Positions 32,092-39,929 of a stretch of DNA of 64,000 bases are shown in pieces. The DNA is from Caproicibacter sp002399225 (lineage in GTDB: Bacteria > Bacillota > Clostridia > Oscillospirales > Acutalibacteraceae): assembly GCA_036756705.1 (NCBI GenBank), contig DAIOKN010000002.1:1-64000 (forward strand), written 5' to 3'. The notes beneath the pieces were generated by a model. It was not told the origin of the DNA. It saw nothing but the letters and a program-made list of their open reading frames with translations, and searched no databases. The position numbers and the translations under genes were made by a program. The stretch's first letter is position 1. Every line of letters starts with the position of its first letter.

Positions 32092-32334
32092 TCAAGAATT
32101 ATATTGCGAGAAAAAATCGTCATAGGAAATATCCAGGACGGCTTTTATCGCGTTGAGTTCTTCAACGGAAATATGACGGATACCCGCTTCGATTTTCGCC
32201 AGCGTCCCGCGCGAAATATCGCAACCGCGCACCTGTAACTGTGCTGAAAGCTGCTCTTGCGTCATTCCTCTTGTGTTTCGGCATTTCCGTATATTTTCGC
32301 CAATAATTTTATCTGATTTAATACCTTGACCCAT
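32092..32334 (-). CDS. XRE-family helix-turn-helix regulator
   Basis: An 80-residue single-domain repressor-like protein. The five-helix XRE fold is visible as IGENIRKCRNTRGMTQEQLSAQLQVRGCDISRGTLAKIEAGIRHISVEELNAIKAVLDIS (about 11-70), where MTQEQLSAQL and ISRGTLAKIEAG form the helix-turn-helix. The start at 32334 is the first methionine that fits the fold; the ribosome binding site is weak (AGAAGTGG). It is divergent from the integrase remnant, with a palindrome between them that may be its operator. Confidence 0.87.
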   Translation of the reverse strand: MGQGIKSDKIIGENIRKCRNTRGMTQEQLSAQLQVRGCDISRGTLAKIEAGIRHISVEELNAIKAVLDISYDDFFSQYNS

Positions 32335-32380
32335 AGATATTAACCACTTCTTTTTGTTCTGAATTTGGAGCACTTTATTC

Positions 32381-32409
32381 TTGATTATAAAAGACATTTG
32401 CGGTATAAT
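32381..32409 (+). promoter_or_regulatory. Promoter towards the integrase remnant
   Basis: TTGATT (32381-32386), 17-base spacer, TATAAT (32404-32409). It drives the fused small frame that starts at 32443. Confidence 0.65.
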
Positions 32410-32428
32410 TGCTCTGATATTAGAGCAA
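32409..32428. promoter_or_regulatory. Candidate operator palindrome for the XRE regulator
   Basis: TTGCTCT, six bases, AGAGCAA: a perfect 7-bp inverted repeat overlapping the last base of the -10 box and covering the likely start point. This is the usual place for a repressor site controlled by the adjacent divergent regulator; binding is inference. Confidence 0.5.
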
Positions 32429-32442
32429 AGAAGTGGTATGTT

Positions 32443-32658
32443 ATGCCCGACTACAAGAAAATGTATTTTTCCCTTTTCAACGCGATCACAACCGCCATAG
32501 ATCAACTGCAAAGTGCCCAAAGGAAAAGTATAACCTTGTTGCCGCATCCGCGCAAGCAGCTACACCGCATTCATGGCGCTTTATTTTACCGGAATACGTG
32601 TCGGCGAATTGACCGCTCTGACGCCAGCCGATGTGGATTTGGAGAAGGAGACGATTAA
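32443..32658 (+). pseudogene. Truncated small mobile-element protein fused to out-of-frame integrase sequence
   Basis: The first 28 residues (MPDYKKMYFSLFNAITTAIDQLQ...) resemble a small acidic/helical protein family common in Clostridial mobile elements. After QSAQRK the sequence becomes SITLLPHPRKQLHR, which is an out-of-frame reading of the integrase gene. A deletion therefore joined the start of one gene to the middle of the next. Confidence 0.6.
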
Positions 32659-33101
32659 CATTAACAAATCCTATCAGCGCATTAAAGGCAGGGACATCAT
32701 TACGCCGCCGAAGACACCAAAAAGCAACCGCGTGATCACTTTCGGACACTCTTTGCGACTGCCTGAAAGAGTATATGGGCAAGTGCTACGGCCTCCAGAA
32801 ATCAGACCGTTTGTTCTCGTTCGCGAAGTACTTTCTAAAACATGAGATGGATCGCGGGTGCCGGAAACCGGGCGCCAAGCGGATTCGGGTTCACGACCTG
32901 AGACACAGCCATGCCAGCCTGCTGATTGAAAAGGGGTTCACGCCTCTGTTGATTGCGGAACGGCTCGGCCATGAGAAAATCGAAACCACACTGGAAACAT
33001 ACAGCCACCTCTTTCCGAACAAGCAGAATGAGGTGGCCTCAAAATCGGATTTATTGGCCGCAAAGGGAGCCAAGAATCCCGATGTAGCCAACAGGATATA
33101 A
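32573..33101 (+). pseudogene. Tyrosine recombinase/integrase remnant (catalytic domain, frameshifted)
   Basis: The N-terminal arm-binding and core-binding domains are missing. The catalytic domain begins FMALYFTGIRVGELTAL, with the first catalytic arginine, and continues through TPKSNRVIT. Around 32740 the frame moves by one base; the second part (from about 32743) resumes as DTLCDCLKEYMGKCYG and carries HDLRHSHASLL (the HxxR box) and LGHEKIETTLETYSHLF with the catalytic tyrosine. The 3' end lies 49 bases from the end of guaA, a known integration target, so this was probably the integrase of an island inserted there. Confidence 0.85.
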
Positions 33102-33140
33102 AAATCCCCGCGAAGCCTCATGAATACTGGCTCCGTGGGG
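33100..33140 (-). terminator. guaA terminator
   Basis: On the minus strand, CCCC-A-CG...GCC pairs with GGC...CG-C-GGGG (33106-33140), followed by ATTTTTA. The stem has small internal mismatches. It follows the guaA stop by 10 bases and separates it from the convergent integrase remnant. Confidence 0.75.
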
Positions 33141-33149
33141 AAAGTGGTC

Positions 33150-34688
33150 TTATTCCCACTCGATTGTAGCGGGTGGCTTTGACGTTATGTCATAGACTAC
33201 GCGGTTCACATTTTTAACCTCATTGATCACACGATCGGATACCTTTTCAAGCACCTCATAGGGAATTCGCGCCCAGTCCGCCGTCATAAAATCAGAGGTT
33301 GTCACCGCACGGAGCGCGACGGTGTTATCATAAGTGCGCCCATCCCCCATAACTCCTACGCTTTTGATCCCAGTTAAGACTGCAAAATATTGATTGATTT
33401 TGCGGTCGAGTCCAGCTTTGGCAATTTCATCGCGGAAAATTGCGTCTGCGTCTTTTAAAAGGGAAAGTTTTTCTTCGGTCACTTCGCCCAAAATGCGGAT
33501 CGCTAATCCCGGCCCGGGAAAGGGCTGACGCCAGACAAGCGTGTCCGGCAGCCCCAGTTCCGTGCCGACCGTCCGGACTTCATCTTTAAATAAATAGCGC
33601 AGAGGCTCCACAAGCCCGGTAAAACCGATGTCTTTCGGAAGCCCACCCACATTATGATGGCTTTTGATTACCGCCGCATTCCCCGTGCCGCTTTCCACCA
33701 CATCGGGATAAATGGTTCCCTGACACAGAAAATCGACATGCCCAATTTTTTTAGCTTCTTCTTCAAAGACGCGGATAAATTCTTCCCCGATGATCTTACG
33801 TTTCTTCTCTGGCTCCGTGACACCTTTCAGCCGATTTAAAAAGCGGGACTTTGCATCCACGCGGATTAAATTCATGTCAAACTGCCGGCGAAATACCCGC
33901 TCGACTTCATCTCCCTCGCCCTTTCGCAAAAGGCCGTGATCGACAAAAATACAGGTGAGCTGTTTTCCCACTGCCTGATGTACCAGCGTAGCTGCAACCG
34001 AGGAATCCACTCCGCCAGAAAGTGCGCAGATTACGTTTTTATTTCCAATCGTCCATTTTAGCTGCTCCACTGTGGACTGGATAAAGGATTCCATTTTCCA
34101 GTCGCCGGAACAGCCGCAGATGGAATAAAGGAAATTGCGCAGGATTTCCTTGCCATGAACGGTATGCTCCACTTCCGGATGAAACTGCGTGGCATAGATC
34201 TTCCGTTCCGGATTCTCCATGGCGGCCACAGGGCAGGTTGCACTGACGGCGGTGATATGGAAACCGGCAGGAGGAGTTTTGATGTAAACCGTATGGCTCA
34301 TCCAGCAAACCGATTCCTTTTCAATTCCCCGGAATAGCAAAGAATCTGCAGTAATCTGAAATTCCGTTTTTCCATATTCCCGGACTGCGGAACTGTCGGT
34401 TTCCCCGCCCAAAGAGAACGCAATCAGTTGGGCACCATAACAGATTCCCAGAATCGGGATTCCAAGGCTGAAGATCTTCGGGTCACATTTGGGAGCACTC
34501 TGATCATAGACCGTATCCGGTCCGCCGGAGAAAATAATTCCCTTGTAACCGGAAGAGGCAATCTCTTCCGCAGAAGTGCGGAAAGATTTAATTTCACAGT
34601 AAACGCTCACTTCACGGACCCTGCGTGCGATCAGCTGACTGTACTGCCCGCCAAAATCCATGATTAAGATGGCTTCTTTTTGTTCCAT
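33150..34688 (-). CDS. guaA: GMP synthase (glutamine-hydrolysing)
   Basis: A 512-residue enzyme converting XMP to GMP with glutamine and ATP. The N-terminal class I amidotransferase has GICYGAQLIAF (catalytic cysteine, about 83) and FHPEVEHT (His/Glu). The ATP pyrophosphatase domain has the PP-loop ALSGGVDSSV (about 224-233), and the C-terminus ends KPPATIEWE as in all GuaA. The start at 34688 has AAGGAG 8 bases upstream. Last gene of the purine block; 194 bases separate it from purA without a clear terminator or riboswitch. Confidence 0.98.
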   Translation of the reverse strand: MEQKEAILIMDFGGQYSQLIARRVREVSVYCEIKSFRTSAEEIASSGYKGIIFSGGPDTVYDQSAPKCDPKIFSLGIPILGICYGAQLIAFSLGGETDSSAVREYGKTEFQITADSLLFRGIEKESVCWMSHTVYIKTPPAGFHITAVSATCPVAAMENPERKIYATQFHPEVEHTVHGKEILRNFLYSICGCSGDWKMESFIQSTVEQLKWTIGNKNVICALSGGVDSSVAATLVHQAVGKQLTCIFVDHGLLRKGEGDEVERVFRRQFDMNLIRVDAKSRFLNRLKGVTEPEKKRKIIGEEFIRVFEEEAKKIGHVDFLCQGTIYPDVVESGTGNAAVIKSHHNVGGLPKDIGFTGLVEPLRYLFKDEVRTVGTELGLPDTLVWRQPFPGPGLAIRILGEVTEEKLSLLKDADAIFRDEIAKAGLDRKINQYFAVLTGIKSVGVMGDGRTYDNTVALRAVTTSDFMTADWARIPYEVLEKVSDRVINEVKNVNRVVYDITSKPPATIEWE

Positions 34689-34882
34689 GCGGTGATTCTC
34701 CTTATCCAACGATAACTGATTTCCGCGCATCCCTGCAAGTATCGCATCTGCGCCTGACTCTCCCGCCTAAAAGGCTGGGGCTGTAAAAACCAAAACGCCG
34801 GCGGGCGGCCACTTTTCTGCAAACCGCCGAGCCGAACGTTTTTCAATCACGATTTCTATACCCATAAAAAGGATTGCTAATC

Positions 34883-36160
34883 TTAGCGGTACAGGATATC
34901 TTCGCGGGAAGGGCCATTGGAAACCATATGGATCGGCACTCCGATCTGCTGTTCGGCAAACTCTACATAGCGGCGGGCATTTTCCGGCAGATCCTCATAT
35001 TTTCTGATTCCACGGATATCGCATTTCCAGCCCGGCATTTTTTTCCAGACCGGTTTGCAGCGCTTGAGTTCCGATGTGGTCGGGAAGGAATCAATCTGCT
35101 TTCCATCCAGTTCATAGGCAACACAGACCGGAATTTCGTCCAGATATCCCAGAGCATCCAAAACGGTAAGCGCAGCGGAAGTAGCTCCCTGCACGCGGCA
35201 GCCATAGCGGGAGGCGACCAGATCCAGCCAACCCATTCTGCGCGGGCGGCCCGTGGTCGCGCCAAACTCTCCGCCGTCCCCGCCTTTGTGGCGCAGTTCA
35301 TCCGCTTCTTTCCCGAAAATCTCGCTGACAAATTCGCCCGCGCCAACCGCGCTGGAATAAGCCTTTACAACCGCAATGATATTTTTGATCTCATACGGCG
35401 GCAGTCCGGCGCCGATCGCCCCGTAAGCGGCGAGCGTGTGCGAAGACGTAACCATCGGATAAATACCGAAATCCGGATCTTTCAGCGCGCCGAGCTGACC
35501 CTCGAGCAAAATGTTTTTCCCCGCGTGGACGGCATCATAGAGATAGTGGAACGTATCCCCAACATAAGGCTTCAGCATTTCTTTGTACTTCATTAACTGT
35601 TTGAAGACGTCATCCGCAGAAAGCTTCGGCTGATGATACAGATATTCATAATAAACATTCTTGAGCGTTACAACCCTGTCTATTTTTTCTTTTAGCTCCG
35701 TTTCGTCCCCGAAGAGCTCGCTGATCTGAAATCCGATTTTTGCAAATTTATCCGAGTAAAATGGGGCAATACCGGAACGGGTGGAACCGAAAGAACGGGC
35801 GGAAAGCCTTGCCTCTTCAAAAGAATCAAGCTGAATATGATAAGGCATTACTAACTGCGTGCGGTTGGAGACCATGATCTTCGGCTTCGGCACACCGCGT
35901 TCCTCCAGAGATTTTAGTTCCGCTACAAATTTATCTGCACTTAGGGCAACGCCGTTCCCGATAATATTCATCGTATGGTCATAGAATACGCCCGACGGCA
36001 GCTGATGCAAGGCAAACTTCCCATAATGGTTTATAATTGTATGACCCGCATTGCTGCCTCCCTGAAAGCGTATGACAATATCAGATTTTGCAGCCTTCAC
36101 ATCTGTAATTTTCCCTTTTCCTTCATCGCCCCAGTTTGCACCAACAATCGCTGTAATCAT
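34883..36160 (-). CDS. purA: Adenylosuccinate synthetase
   Basis: A 425-residue GTP-dependent enzyme that joins IMP and aspartate on the way to AMP. The N-terminal IVGANWGDEGKGKITD (5-20) is the P-loop-like signature, with the catalytic aspartate and NAGHTI (about 37-42). ATTGRPRRMGW near residue 300 is the base-binding region. It follows purB after 117 bases and precedes guaA, giving the AMP and GMP branches together. Confidence 0.98.
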   Translation of the reverse strand: MITAIVGANWGDEGKGKITDVKAAKSDIVIRFQGGSNAGHTIINHYGKFALHQLPSGVFYDHTMNIIGNGVALSADKFVAELKSLEERGVPKPKIMVSNRTQLVMPYHIQLDSFEEARLSARSFGSTRSGIAPFYSDKFAKIGFQISELFGDETELKEKIDRVVTLKNVYYEYLYHQPKLSADDVFKQLMKYKEMLKPYVGDTFHYLYDAVHAGKNILLEGQLGALKDPDFGIYPMVTSSHTLAAYGAIGAGLPPYEIKNIIAVVKAYSSAVGAGEFVSEIFGKEADELRHKGGDGGEFGATTGRPRRMGWLDLVASRYGCRVQGATSAALTVLDALGYLDEIPVCVAYELDGKQIDSFPTTSELKRCKPVWKKMPGWKCDIRGIRKYEDLPENARRYVEFAEQQIGVPIHMVSNGPSREDILYR

Positions 36161-36244
36161 TTTTCATCACTCCGCCGCACCGCTACGGCAAGGTTTTACT
36201 GCCCTGCGGCCGAATTTAAGGCAGTAACTTAATACAACTGTACA

Positions 36245-36267
36245 ATCATAGCATAAATGGCTGTCAA
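36245..36267 (-). promoter_or_regulatory. Possible promoter of purA
   Basis: In the purB-purA gap a perfect TTGACA (36262-36267) and a TATGAT (36245-36250) occur on the minus strand, but only 11 bases apart, so they cannot be used together. Each has only a poor partner at 17 bases. An independent purA-guaA start is possible but not established. Confidence 0.3.
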
Positions 36268-36277
36268 ATACAAATAA

Positions 36278-37708
36278 TCAGACGGTAATTTCCGCTTTCT
36301 GATTGCCGACAGTTTTGTACCGATCCAGTACCGGCTGAACGGTTGTGCGTAGAAAATCTTCCGTCTGCCGGGGTGCCATTCCCACAAACCGTTCCGGGCT
36401 GACCGTTTTGTCCAGTTCCTTCCGGGTCACCCCAAACGCCGGGTCGGCGGCGATCCGATCCAGAAGGTCATTTTCCCCGCCGTCCTCTTTGATAATGCGT
36501 GCAGCCGCCATCGAATGAACACGGATACGCTCATGGAGCTGCTGCCTGTCGCCACCGCGCTTGACTGCATCCATCAGGATATTTTCCGTCGCCATAAACG
36601 GCAGCTCCCGGTTCAGGTGCTGCAAAATCACCTTTGGGTAAACGACCAGGCCGTCGGCCACATTCTCATAGAGATTCAGGATCCCATCCACCGCCAGAAA
36701 CGCCTCCGGGACGCTGAGCCGTTTATTGGCCGAATCGTCCAACGTGCGCTCAAACCACTGAGTTGCCTCGGTGATGCAGGGATTCAGACTGTCGATGATC
36801 ACATAGCGGGCCAGCGAAGCAATCCGCTCGCTCCGCATCGGGTTTCTCTTGTATGCCATGGCGGAGGAACCGATCTGATGCTTTTCAAACGGCTCTTCCA
36901 CTTCCTTCAAATGCTGCAGCAAGCGGATATCGTTTGAAAACTTTGCGGCGCTTTGGGCAATCCCGCTCAGTACGGCAAGAACGCGGCTGTCGACTTTTCT
37001 CGTATAAGTTTGGCCGGAAACGGCAAAGCAAGCCTGGTACCCCATCTTTTCCGCAATCAGGCCGTCCAGGCGCTTCACCTTTTCCTCATCACCGTCAAAA
37101 AGCTCAAGAAAGCTCGCCTGCGTGCCCGTGGTACCCTTGGAGCCGAGAAGCTTAGACTGGGAAAGCAGATATTCCACATCCCCCAGATCCATCAGAAGGT
37201 CCTGAATCCACAGGGTGGCGCGCTTTCCGACCGTGGTTGGCTGTGCCGGCTGAAAATGAGTGAAGGCCAGGGTCGGCAGATCTTTATACTGCATCGCGAA
37301 CTTTGAAAGGACCCGGACCGTGCCGACCAGCTTGTTTCTCACCAGCCGGAGCGCTTCCGTCATAAGAATCAGGTCGGTATTGTCGCCGACATAGCAGGAA
37401 GTGGCACCGAGGTGAATGATCGGTTCCGCCTTCGGACACTGCACCCCATAGGCATAAACATGGGACATCACGTCGTGGCGGACCTCTTTTTCACGTGCTT
37501 CAGCCACTTCATAGTTGATTTCATCCTTGTGGGCGATCATCTCGTCAATTTGCTCCTGCGTAATCGGCAAACCAAGATCTTTTTCTGCCTGTGCCAGGGC
37601 GATCCAAAGCCTGCGCCAGGTTCTAAATTTTTTTTCAGGAGAAAACAGATAACTCATTTCCCTGCTTGCATACCGTGTGGACAGCGGAGATTCATAGGTG
37701 TTTTTCAA
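36278..37708 (-). CDS. purB: Adenylosuccinate lyase
   Basis: A 476-residue fumarase/aspartase-family lyase acting twice in purine synthesis (SAICAR and adenylosuccinate cleavage). The family signature SSAMAYKRNPMRSERI (about 287-302) with the mobile catalytic serine is present, as is THFQPAQPTTVGKRA (about 155-169) with the catalytic histidine. Length and motifs fit the longer, eukaryote-like PurB type also found in Clostridia. It lies 21 bases after purF. Confidence 0.96.
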   Translation of the reverse strand: MKNTYESPLSTRYASREMSYLFSPEKKFRTWRRLWIALAQAEKDLGLPITQEQIDEMIAHKDEINYEVAEAREKEVRHDVMSHVYAYGVQCPKAEPIIHLGATSCYVGDNTDLILMTEALRLVRNKLVGTVRVLSKFAMQYKDLPTLAFTHFQPAQPTTVGKRATLWIQDLLMDLGDVEYLLSQSKLLGSKGTTGTQASFLELFDGDEEKVKRLDGLIAEKMGYQACFAVSGQTYTRKVDSRVLAVLSGIAQSAAKFSNDIRLLQHLKEVEEPFEKHQIGSSAMAYKRNPMRSERIASLARYVIIDSLNPCITEATQWFERTLDDSANKRLSVPEAFLAVDGILNLYENVADGLVVYPKVILQHLNRELPFMATENILMDAVKRGGDRQQLHERIRVHSMAAARIIKEDGGENDLLDRIAADPAFGVTRKELDKTVSPERFVGMAPRQTEDFLRTTVQPVLDRYKTVGNQKAEITV

Positions 37709-37729
37709 TTTTCGGCCTCCATGTGCAGA

Positions 37730-39199
37730 TCAAAGCCGTTGAATCGGCTTACAATAATCGTAATGTTTATTTGCAACTAAGTAATCCGGAATTTCGGCCG
37801 GATACTCTCCCGAAAAGCAGGCGTCGCAGTATCCGCCGCAGCCGGTTTTAGAAACTTTTAGCATCTTCGGCAGATTTTCCAGCTTTAAAAAGTCGATTGA
37901 ATCGGCGAAGCTCAATTTCCCGATTTCCTCGACGCTGTGGTGGCAGGCGATCAGTCCCTCTTTTGACGGGATATCAGTTCCATAATAGCAGGGCCAGAGA
38001 AATGGCGGGGAACTGATTCTAAGATGGATTTCTTTCGCTCCGGCTTTTTTCAGCATGGAAACAATCCGCGCGCTGGTCGTGCCGCGCACAATGGAATCAT
38101 CCAGCATCACGACCCGTTTTCCTTTTACTGCGGTGTGCAGAGCATTGAGCTTAATCCGCACGCTGTTTTCCCGCTCCGACTGGCTCGGCTTGATAAAAGT
38201 CCGGCCGATATAGCTGTTCTTGACAATTCCCTTTTGATAGGGAATTCCGGATTCTTCGCTGTAGCCAATCGCCGCGTCGATGCCGGATTCCGGAACCCCG
38301 ATGACAATATCGGCGTCCACCGGATTCTGCCTGGCCAGCAGACGCCCGGCCTCTTTCCGCGCCTCATAAACACTGATGCCGTCAATGACGCTGTCCGTGC
38401 GGGCAAAATAAATATATTCAAAGATGCAGAGCGATTTTTTTTCCGTAACCGGGTCTCGGATGGAGCGCAGTCCGTTCTGATCGGCCACGACAATCTCGCC
38501 CGGCAGAACATCCCGCACAAATTCCGCGCCGCAGGCATCCAGCGCGCAGGTCTCGGAAGCAAACACATAGGAGTGATTGACCCTGCCGATACACAGCGGA
38601 CGGAAGCCATGGGCGTCACGCGCTGCGATCAGCTTCTGAGGGCTCATGATGACCATGGAATATGCACCGCGAATTTTTTTAGTGGCGCGGCGGACGGCCT
38701 CTTCAATCGAAGGTGCATTGACCCGCTCACGCGCAATCATATAGGCGAACACTTCCGTGTCGATGGTTGTCTGAAAGATACATCCCTGCCTGGCCAGCAG
38801 CTGGTGCAACTCATAGGCATTGGTCAGATTTCCATTATGCGCAATTGCAAGAGTCCCTTTAATATAGTTCATCACCAAAGGCTGGGCATTCTCCCGTATG
38901 CTGGCCCCCGCTGTGGAATACCGAACATGCCCCACCGACATCTGGCCTTTGAGATGGTTTAGAATCTCATGGCTGAAAACTTCCGTGACCAGCCCCATAT
39001 CCTTGTAATAGGAAATTACGCCCCTGTCGTTCACCGCAATGCCGCAGCTTTCCTGCCCCCTGTGCTGCAAAGCCAGAAGACCGTTGTATGTGGCATAGGC
39101 AGGGTCCAGAGTGCCGTCGGAATAAACGCCGAAAACACCGCATTCTTCATGCGGGTGCCCGGGCTCCGTGACGGAACGATTCAAAAGATCACCATCCAT
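37730..39199 (-). CDS. purF: Amidophosphoribosyltransferase
   Basis: A 489-residue enzyme for the first committed step of purine synthesis, moving ammonia from glutamine to PRPP. The leader MDGDLLNRSV...PHEE precedes the catalytic cysteine of ECGVFGVYSDG (Cys20), so a short propeptide must be removed. The PRPP-binding loop is VVMLDDSIVRGTTS (about 362-375). Cysteines near CGGYCDACFSG in the C-terminal part fit the iron-sulfur-cluster type of Bacillus. It lies 6 bases after purC. Confidence 0.97.
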   Translation of the reverse strand: MDGDLLNRSVTEPGHPHEECGVFGVYSDGTLDPAYATYNGLLALQHRGQESCGIAVNDRGVISYYKDMGLVTEVFSHEILNHLKGQMSVGHVRYSTAGASIRENAQPLVMNYIKGTLAIAHNGNLTNAYELHQLLARQGCIFQTTIDTEVFAYMIARERVNAPSIEEAVRRATKKIRGAYSMVIMSPQKLIAARDAHGFRPLCIGRVNHSYVFASETCALDACGAEFVRDVLPGEIVVADQNGLRSIRDPVTEKKSLCIFEYIYFARTDSVIDGISVYEARKEAGRLLARQNPVDADIVIGVPESGIDAAIGYSEESGIPYQKGIVKNSYIGRTFIKPSQSERENSVRIKLNALHTAVKGKRVVMLDDSIVRGTTSARIVSMLKKAGAKEIHLRISSPPFLWPCYYGTDIPSKEGLIACHHSVEEIGKLSFADSIDFLKLENLPKMLKVSKTGCGGYCDACFSGEYPAEIPDYLVANKHYDYCKPIQRL

Positions 39200-39205
39200 T
39201 TCTTT

Positions 39206-39910
39206 TTACAGGCCGATTCTTTTCATAACCTCTTGGTAGGCTTCTTCCACCCCGCCCATGTCGCGGCGGAAACGGTCCTTGTCCAGCTTTTCGTGCGTAT
39301 GAACATCCCACAGGCGGCAGGTATCCGGAGAAATTTCATCCGCCAGGAGAATCTTTCCATGATAGCGGCCAAATTCAATCTTGAAATCAATCAGCTCAAT
39401 ATTGACGGAAAGGAAAAATTTGCAGAGGAGTTGATTGATCTTCAGCGCCATTTTTGAAATTTCGTCGATTTCTTCTTTGGTCGCAAAACCGGCCGCGAGA
39501 ATATGATACTCGTTTACCATCGGATCATCCAAAGCATCGCATTTATAGCAGAATTCCAGAACCGGGCTCTTCATTACGGTCCCTTCCTCCATGCCGAGGC
39601 GCTTTGCCAGACTGCCGGCAGCCTTGTTGCGCACAATGACCTCAAGCGGGACAATCTGCACTTTTTTTACTAAGGTCTCTCGGTCGCTGAGTTCTTTCAC
39701 AAAATGGGTGGAGATTCCCTCTTTTTCCAGCTTCTGAAAAAGGTAGTTGGACATTTTGTTGTTGACAACGCCTTTCCCAACGATCGTCCCCTTCTTCTGG
39801 CCATTAAATGCGGTCGCATCATCCTTGTAGTCTACAATGCATAAATCGGGGTCGTCAGTTGCAAAAACTTTCTTGGCTTTTCCTTCATAGAGCTGTTCCA
39901 TCTTTTTCAT
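39206..39910 (-). CDS. purC: Phosphoribosylaminoimidazole-succinocarboxamide synthase
   Basis: A 234-residue ATP-dependent SAICAR synthetase. The N-terminus LYEGKAKKVF is typical, and the signatures LIDFKIEFG (about 175-183) and LADEISPDTCRLW (about 192-204) match the family. The start at 39910 is preferred because GGAGG lies 7 bases upstream. It follows carB by 19 bases, so purine and carbamoyl-phosphate genes share a transcript. Confidence 0.97.
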   Translation of the reverse strand: MKKMEQLYEGKAKKVFATDDPDLCIVDYKDDATAFNGQKKGTIVGKGVVNNKMSNYLFQKLEKEGISTHFVKELSDRETLVKKVQIVPLEVIVRNKAAGSLAKRLGMEEGTVMKSPVLEFCYKCDALDDPMVNEYHILAAGFATKEEIDEISKMALKINQLLCKFFLSVNIELIDFKIEFGRYHGKILLADEISPDTCRLWDVHTHEKLDKDRFRRDMGGVEEAYQEVMKRIGL

Positions 39911-39929
39911 TTGATTATCCTCCATACAG

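Noticed and set aside
34664..34882. Possible purine riboswitch or terminator in the purA-guaA gap
   Set aside because: Only imperfect GC-rich pairing was found. The purine aptamer core was not recognised and no T-tract follows a stable stem.
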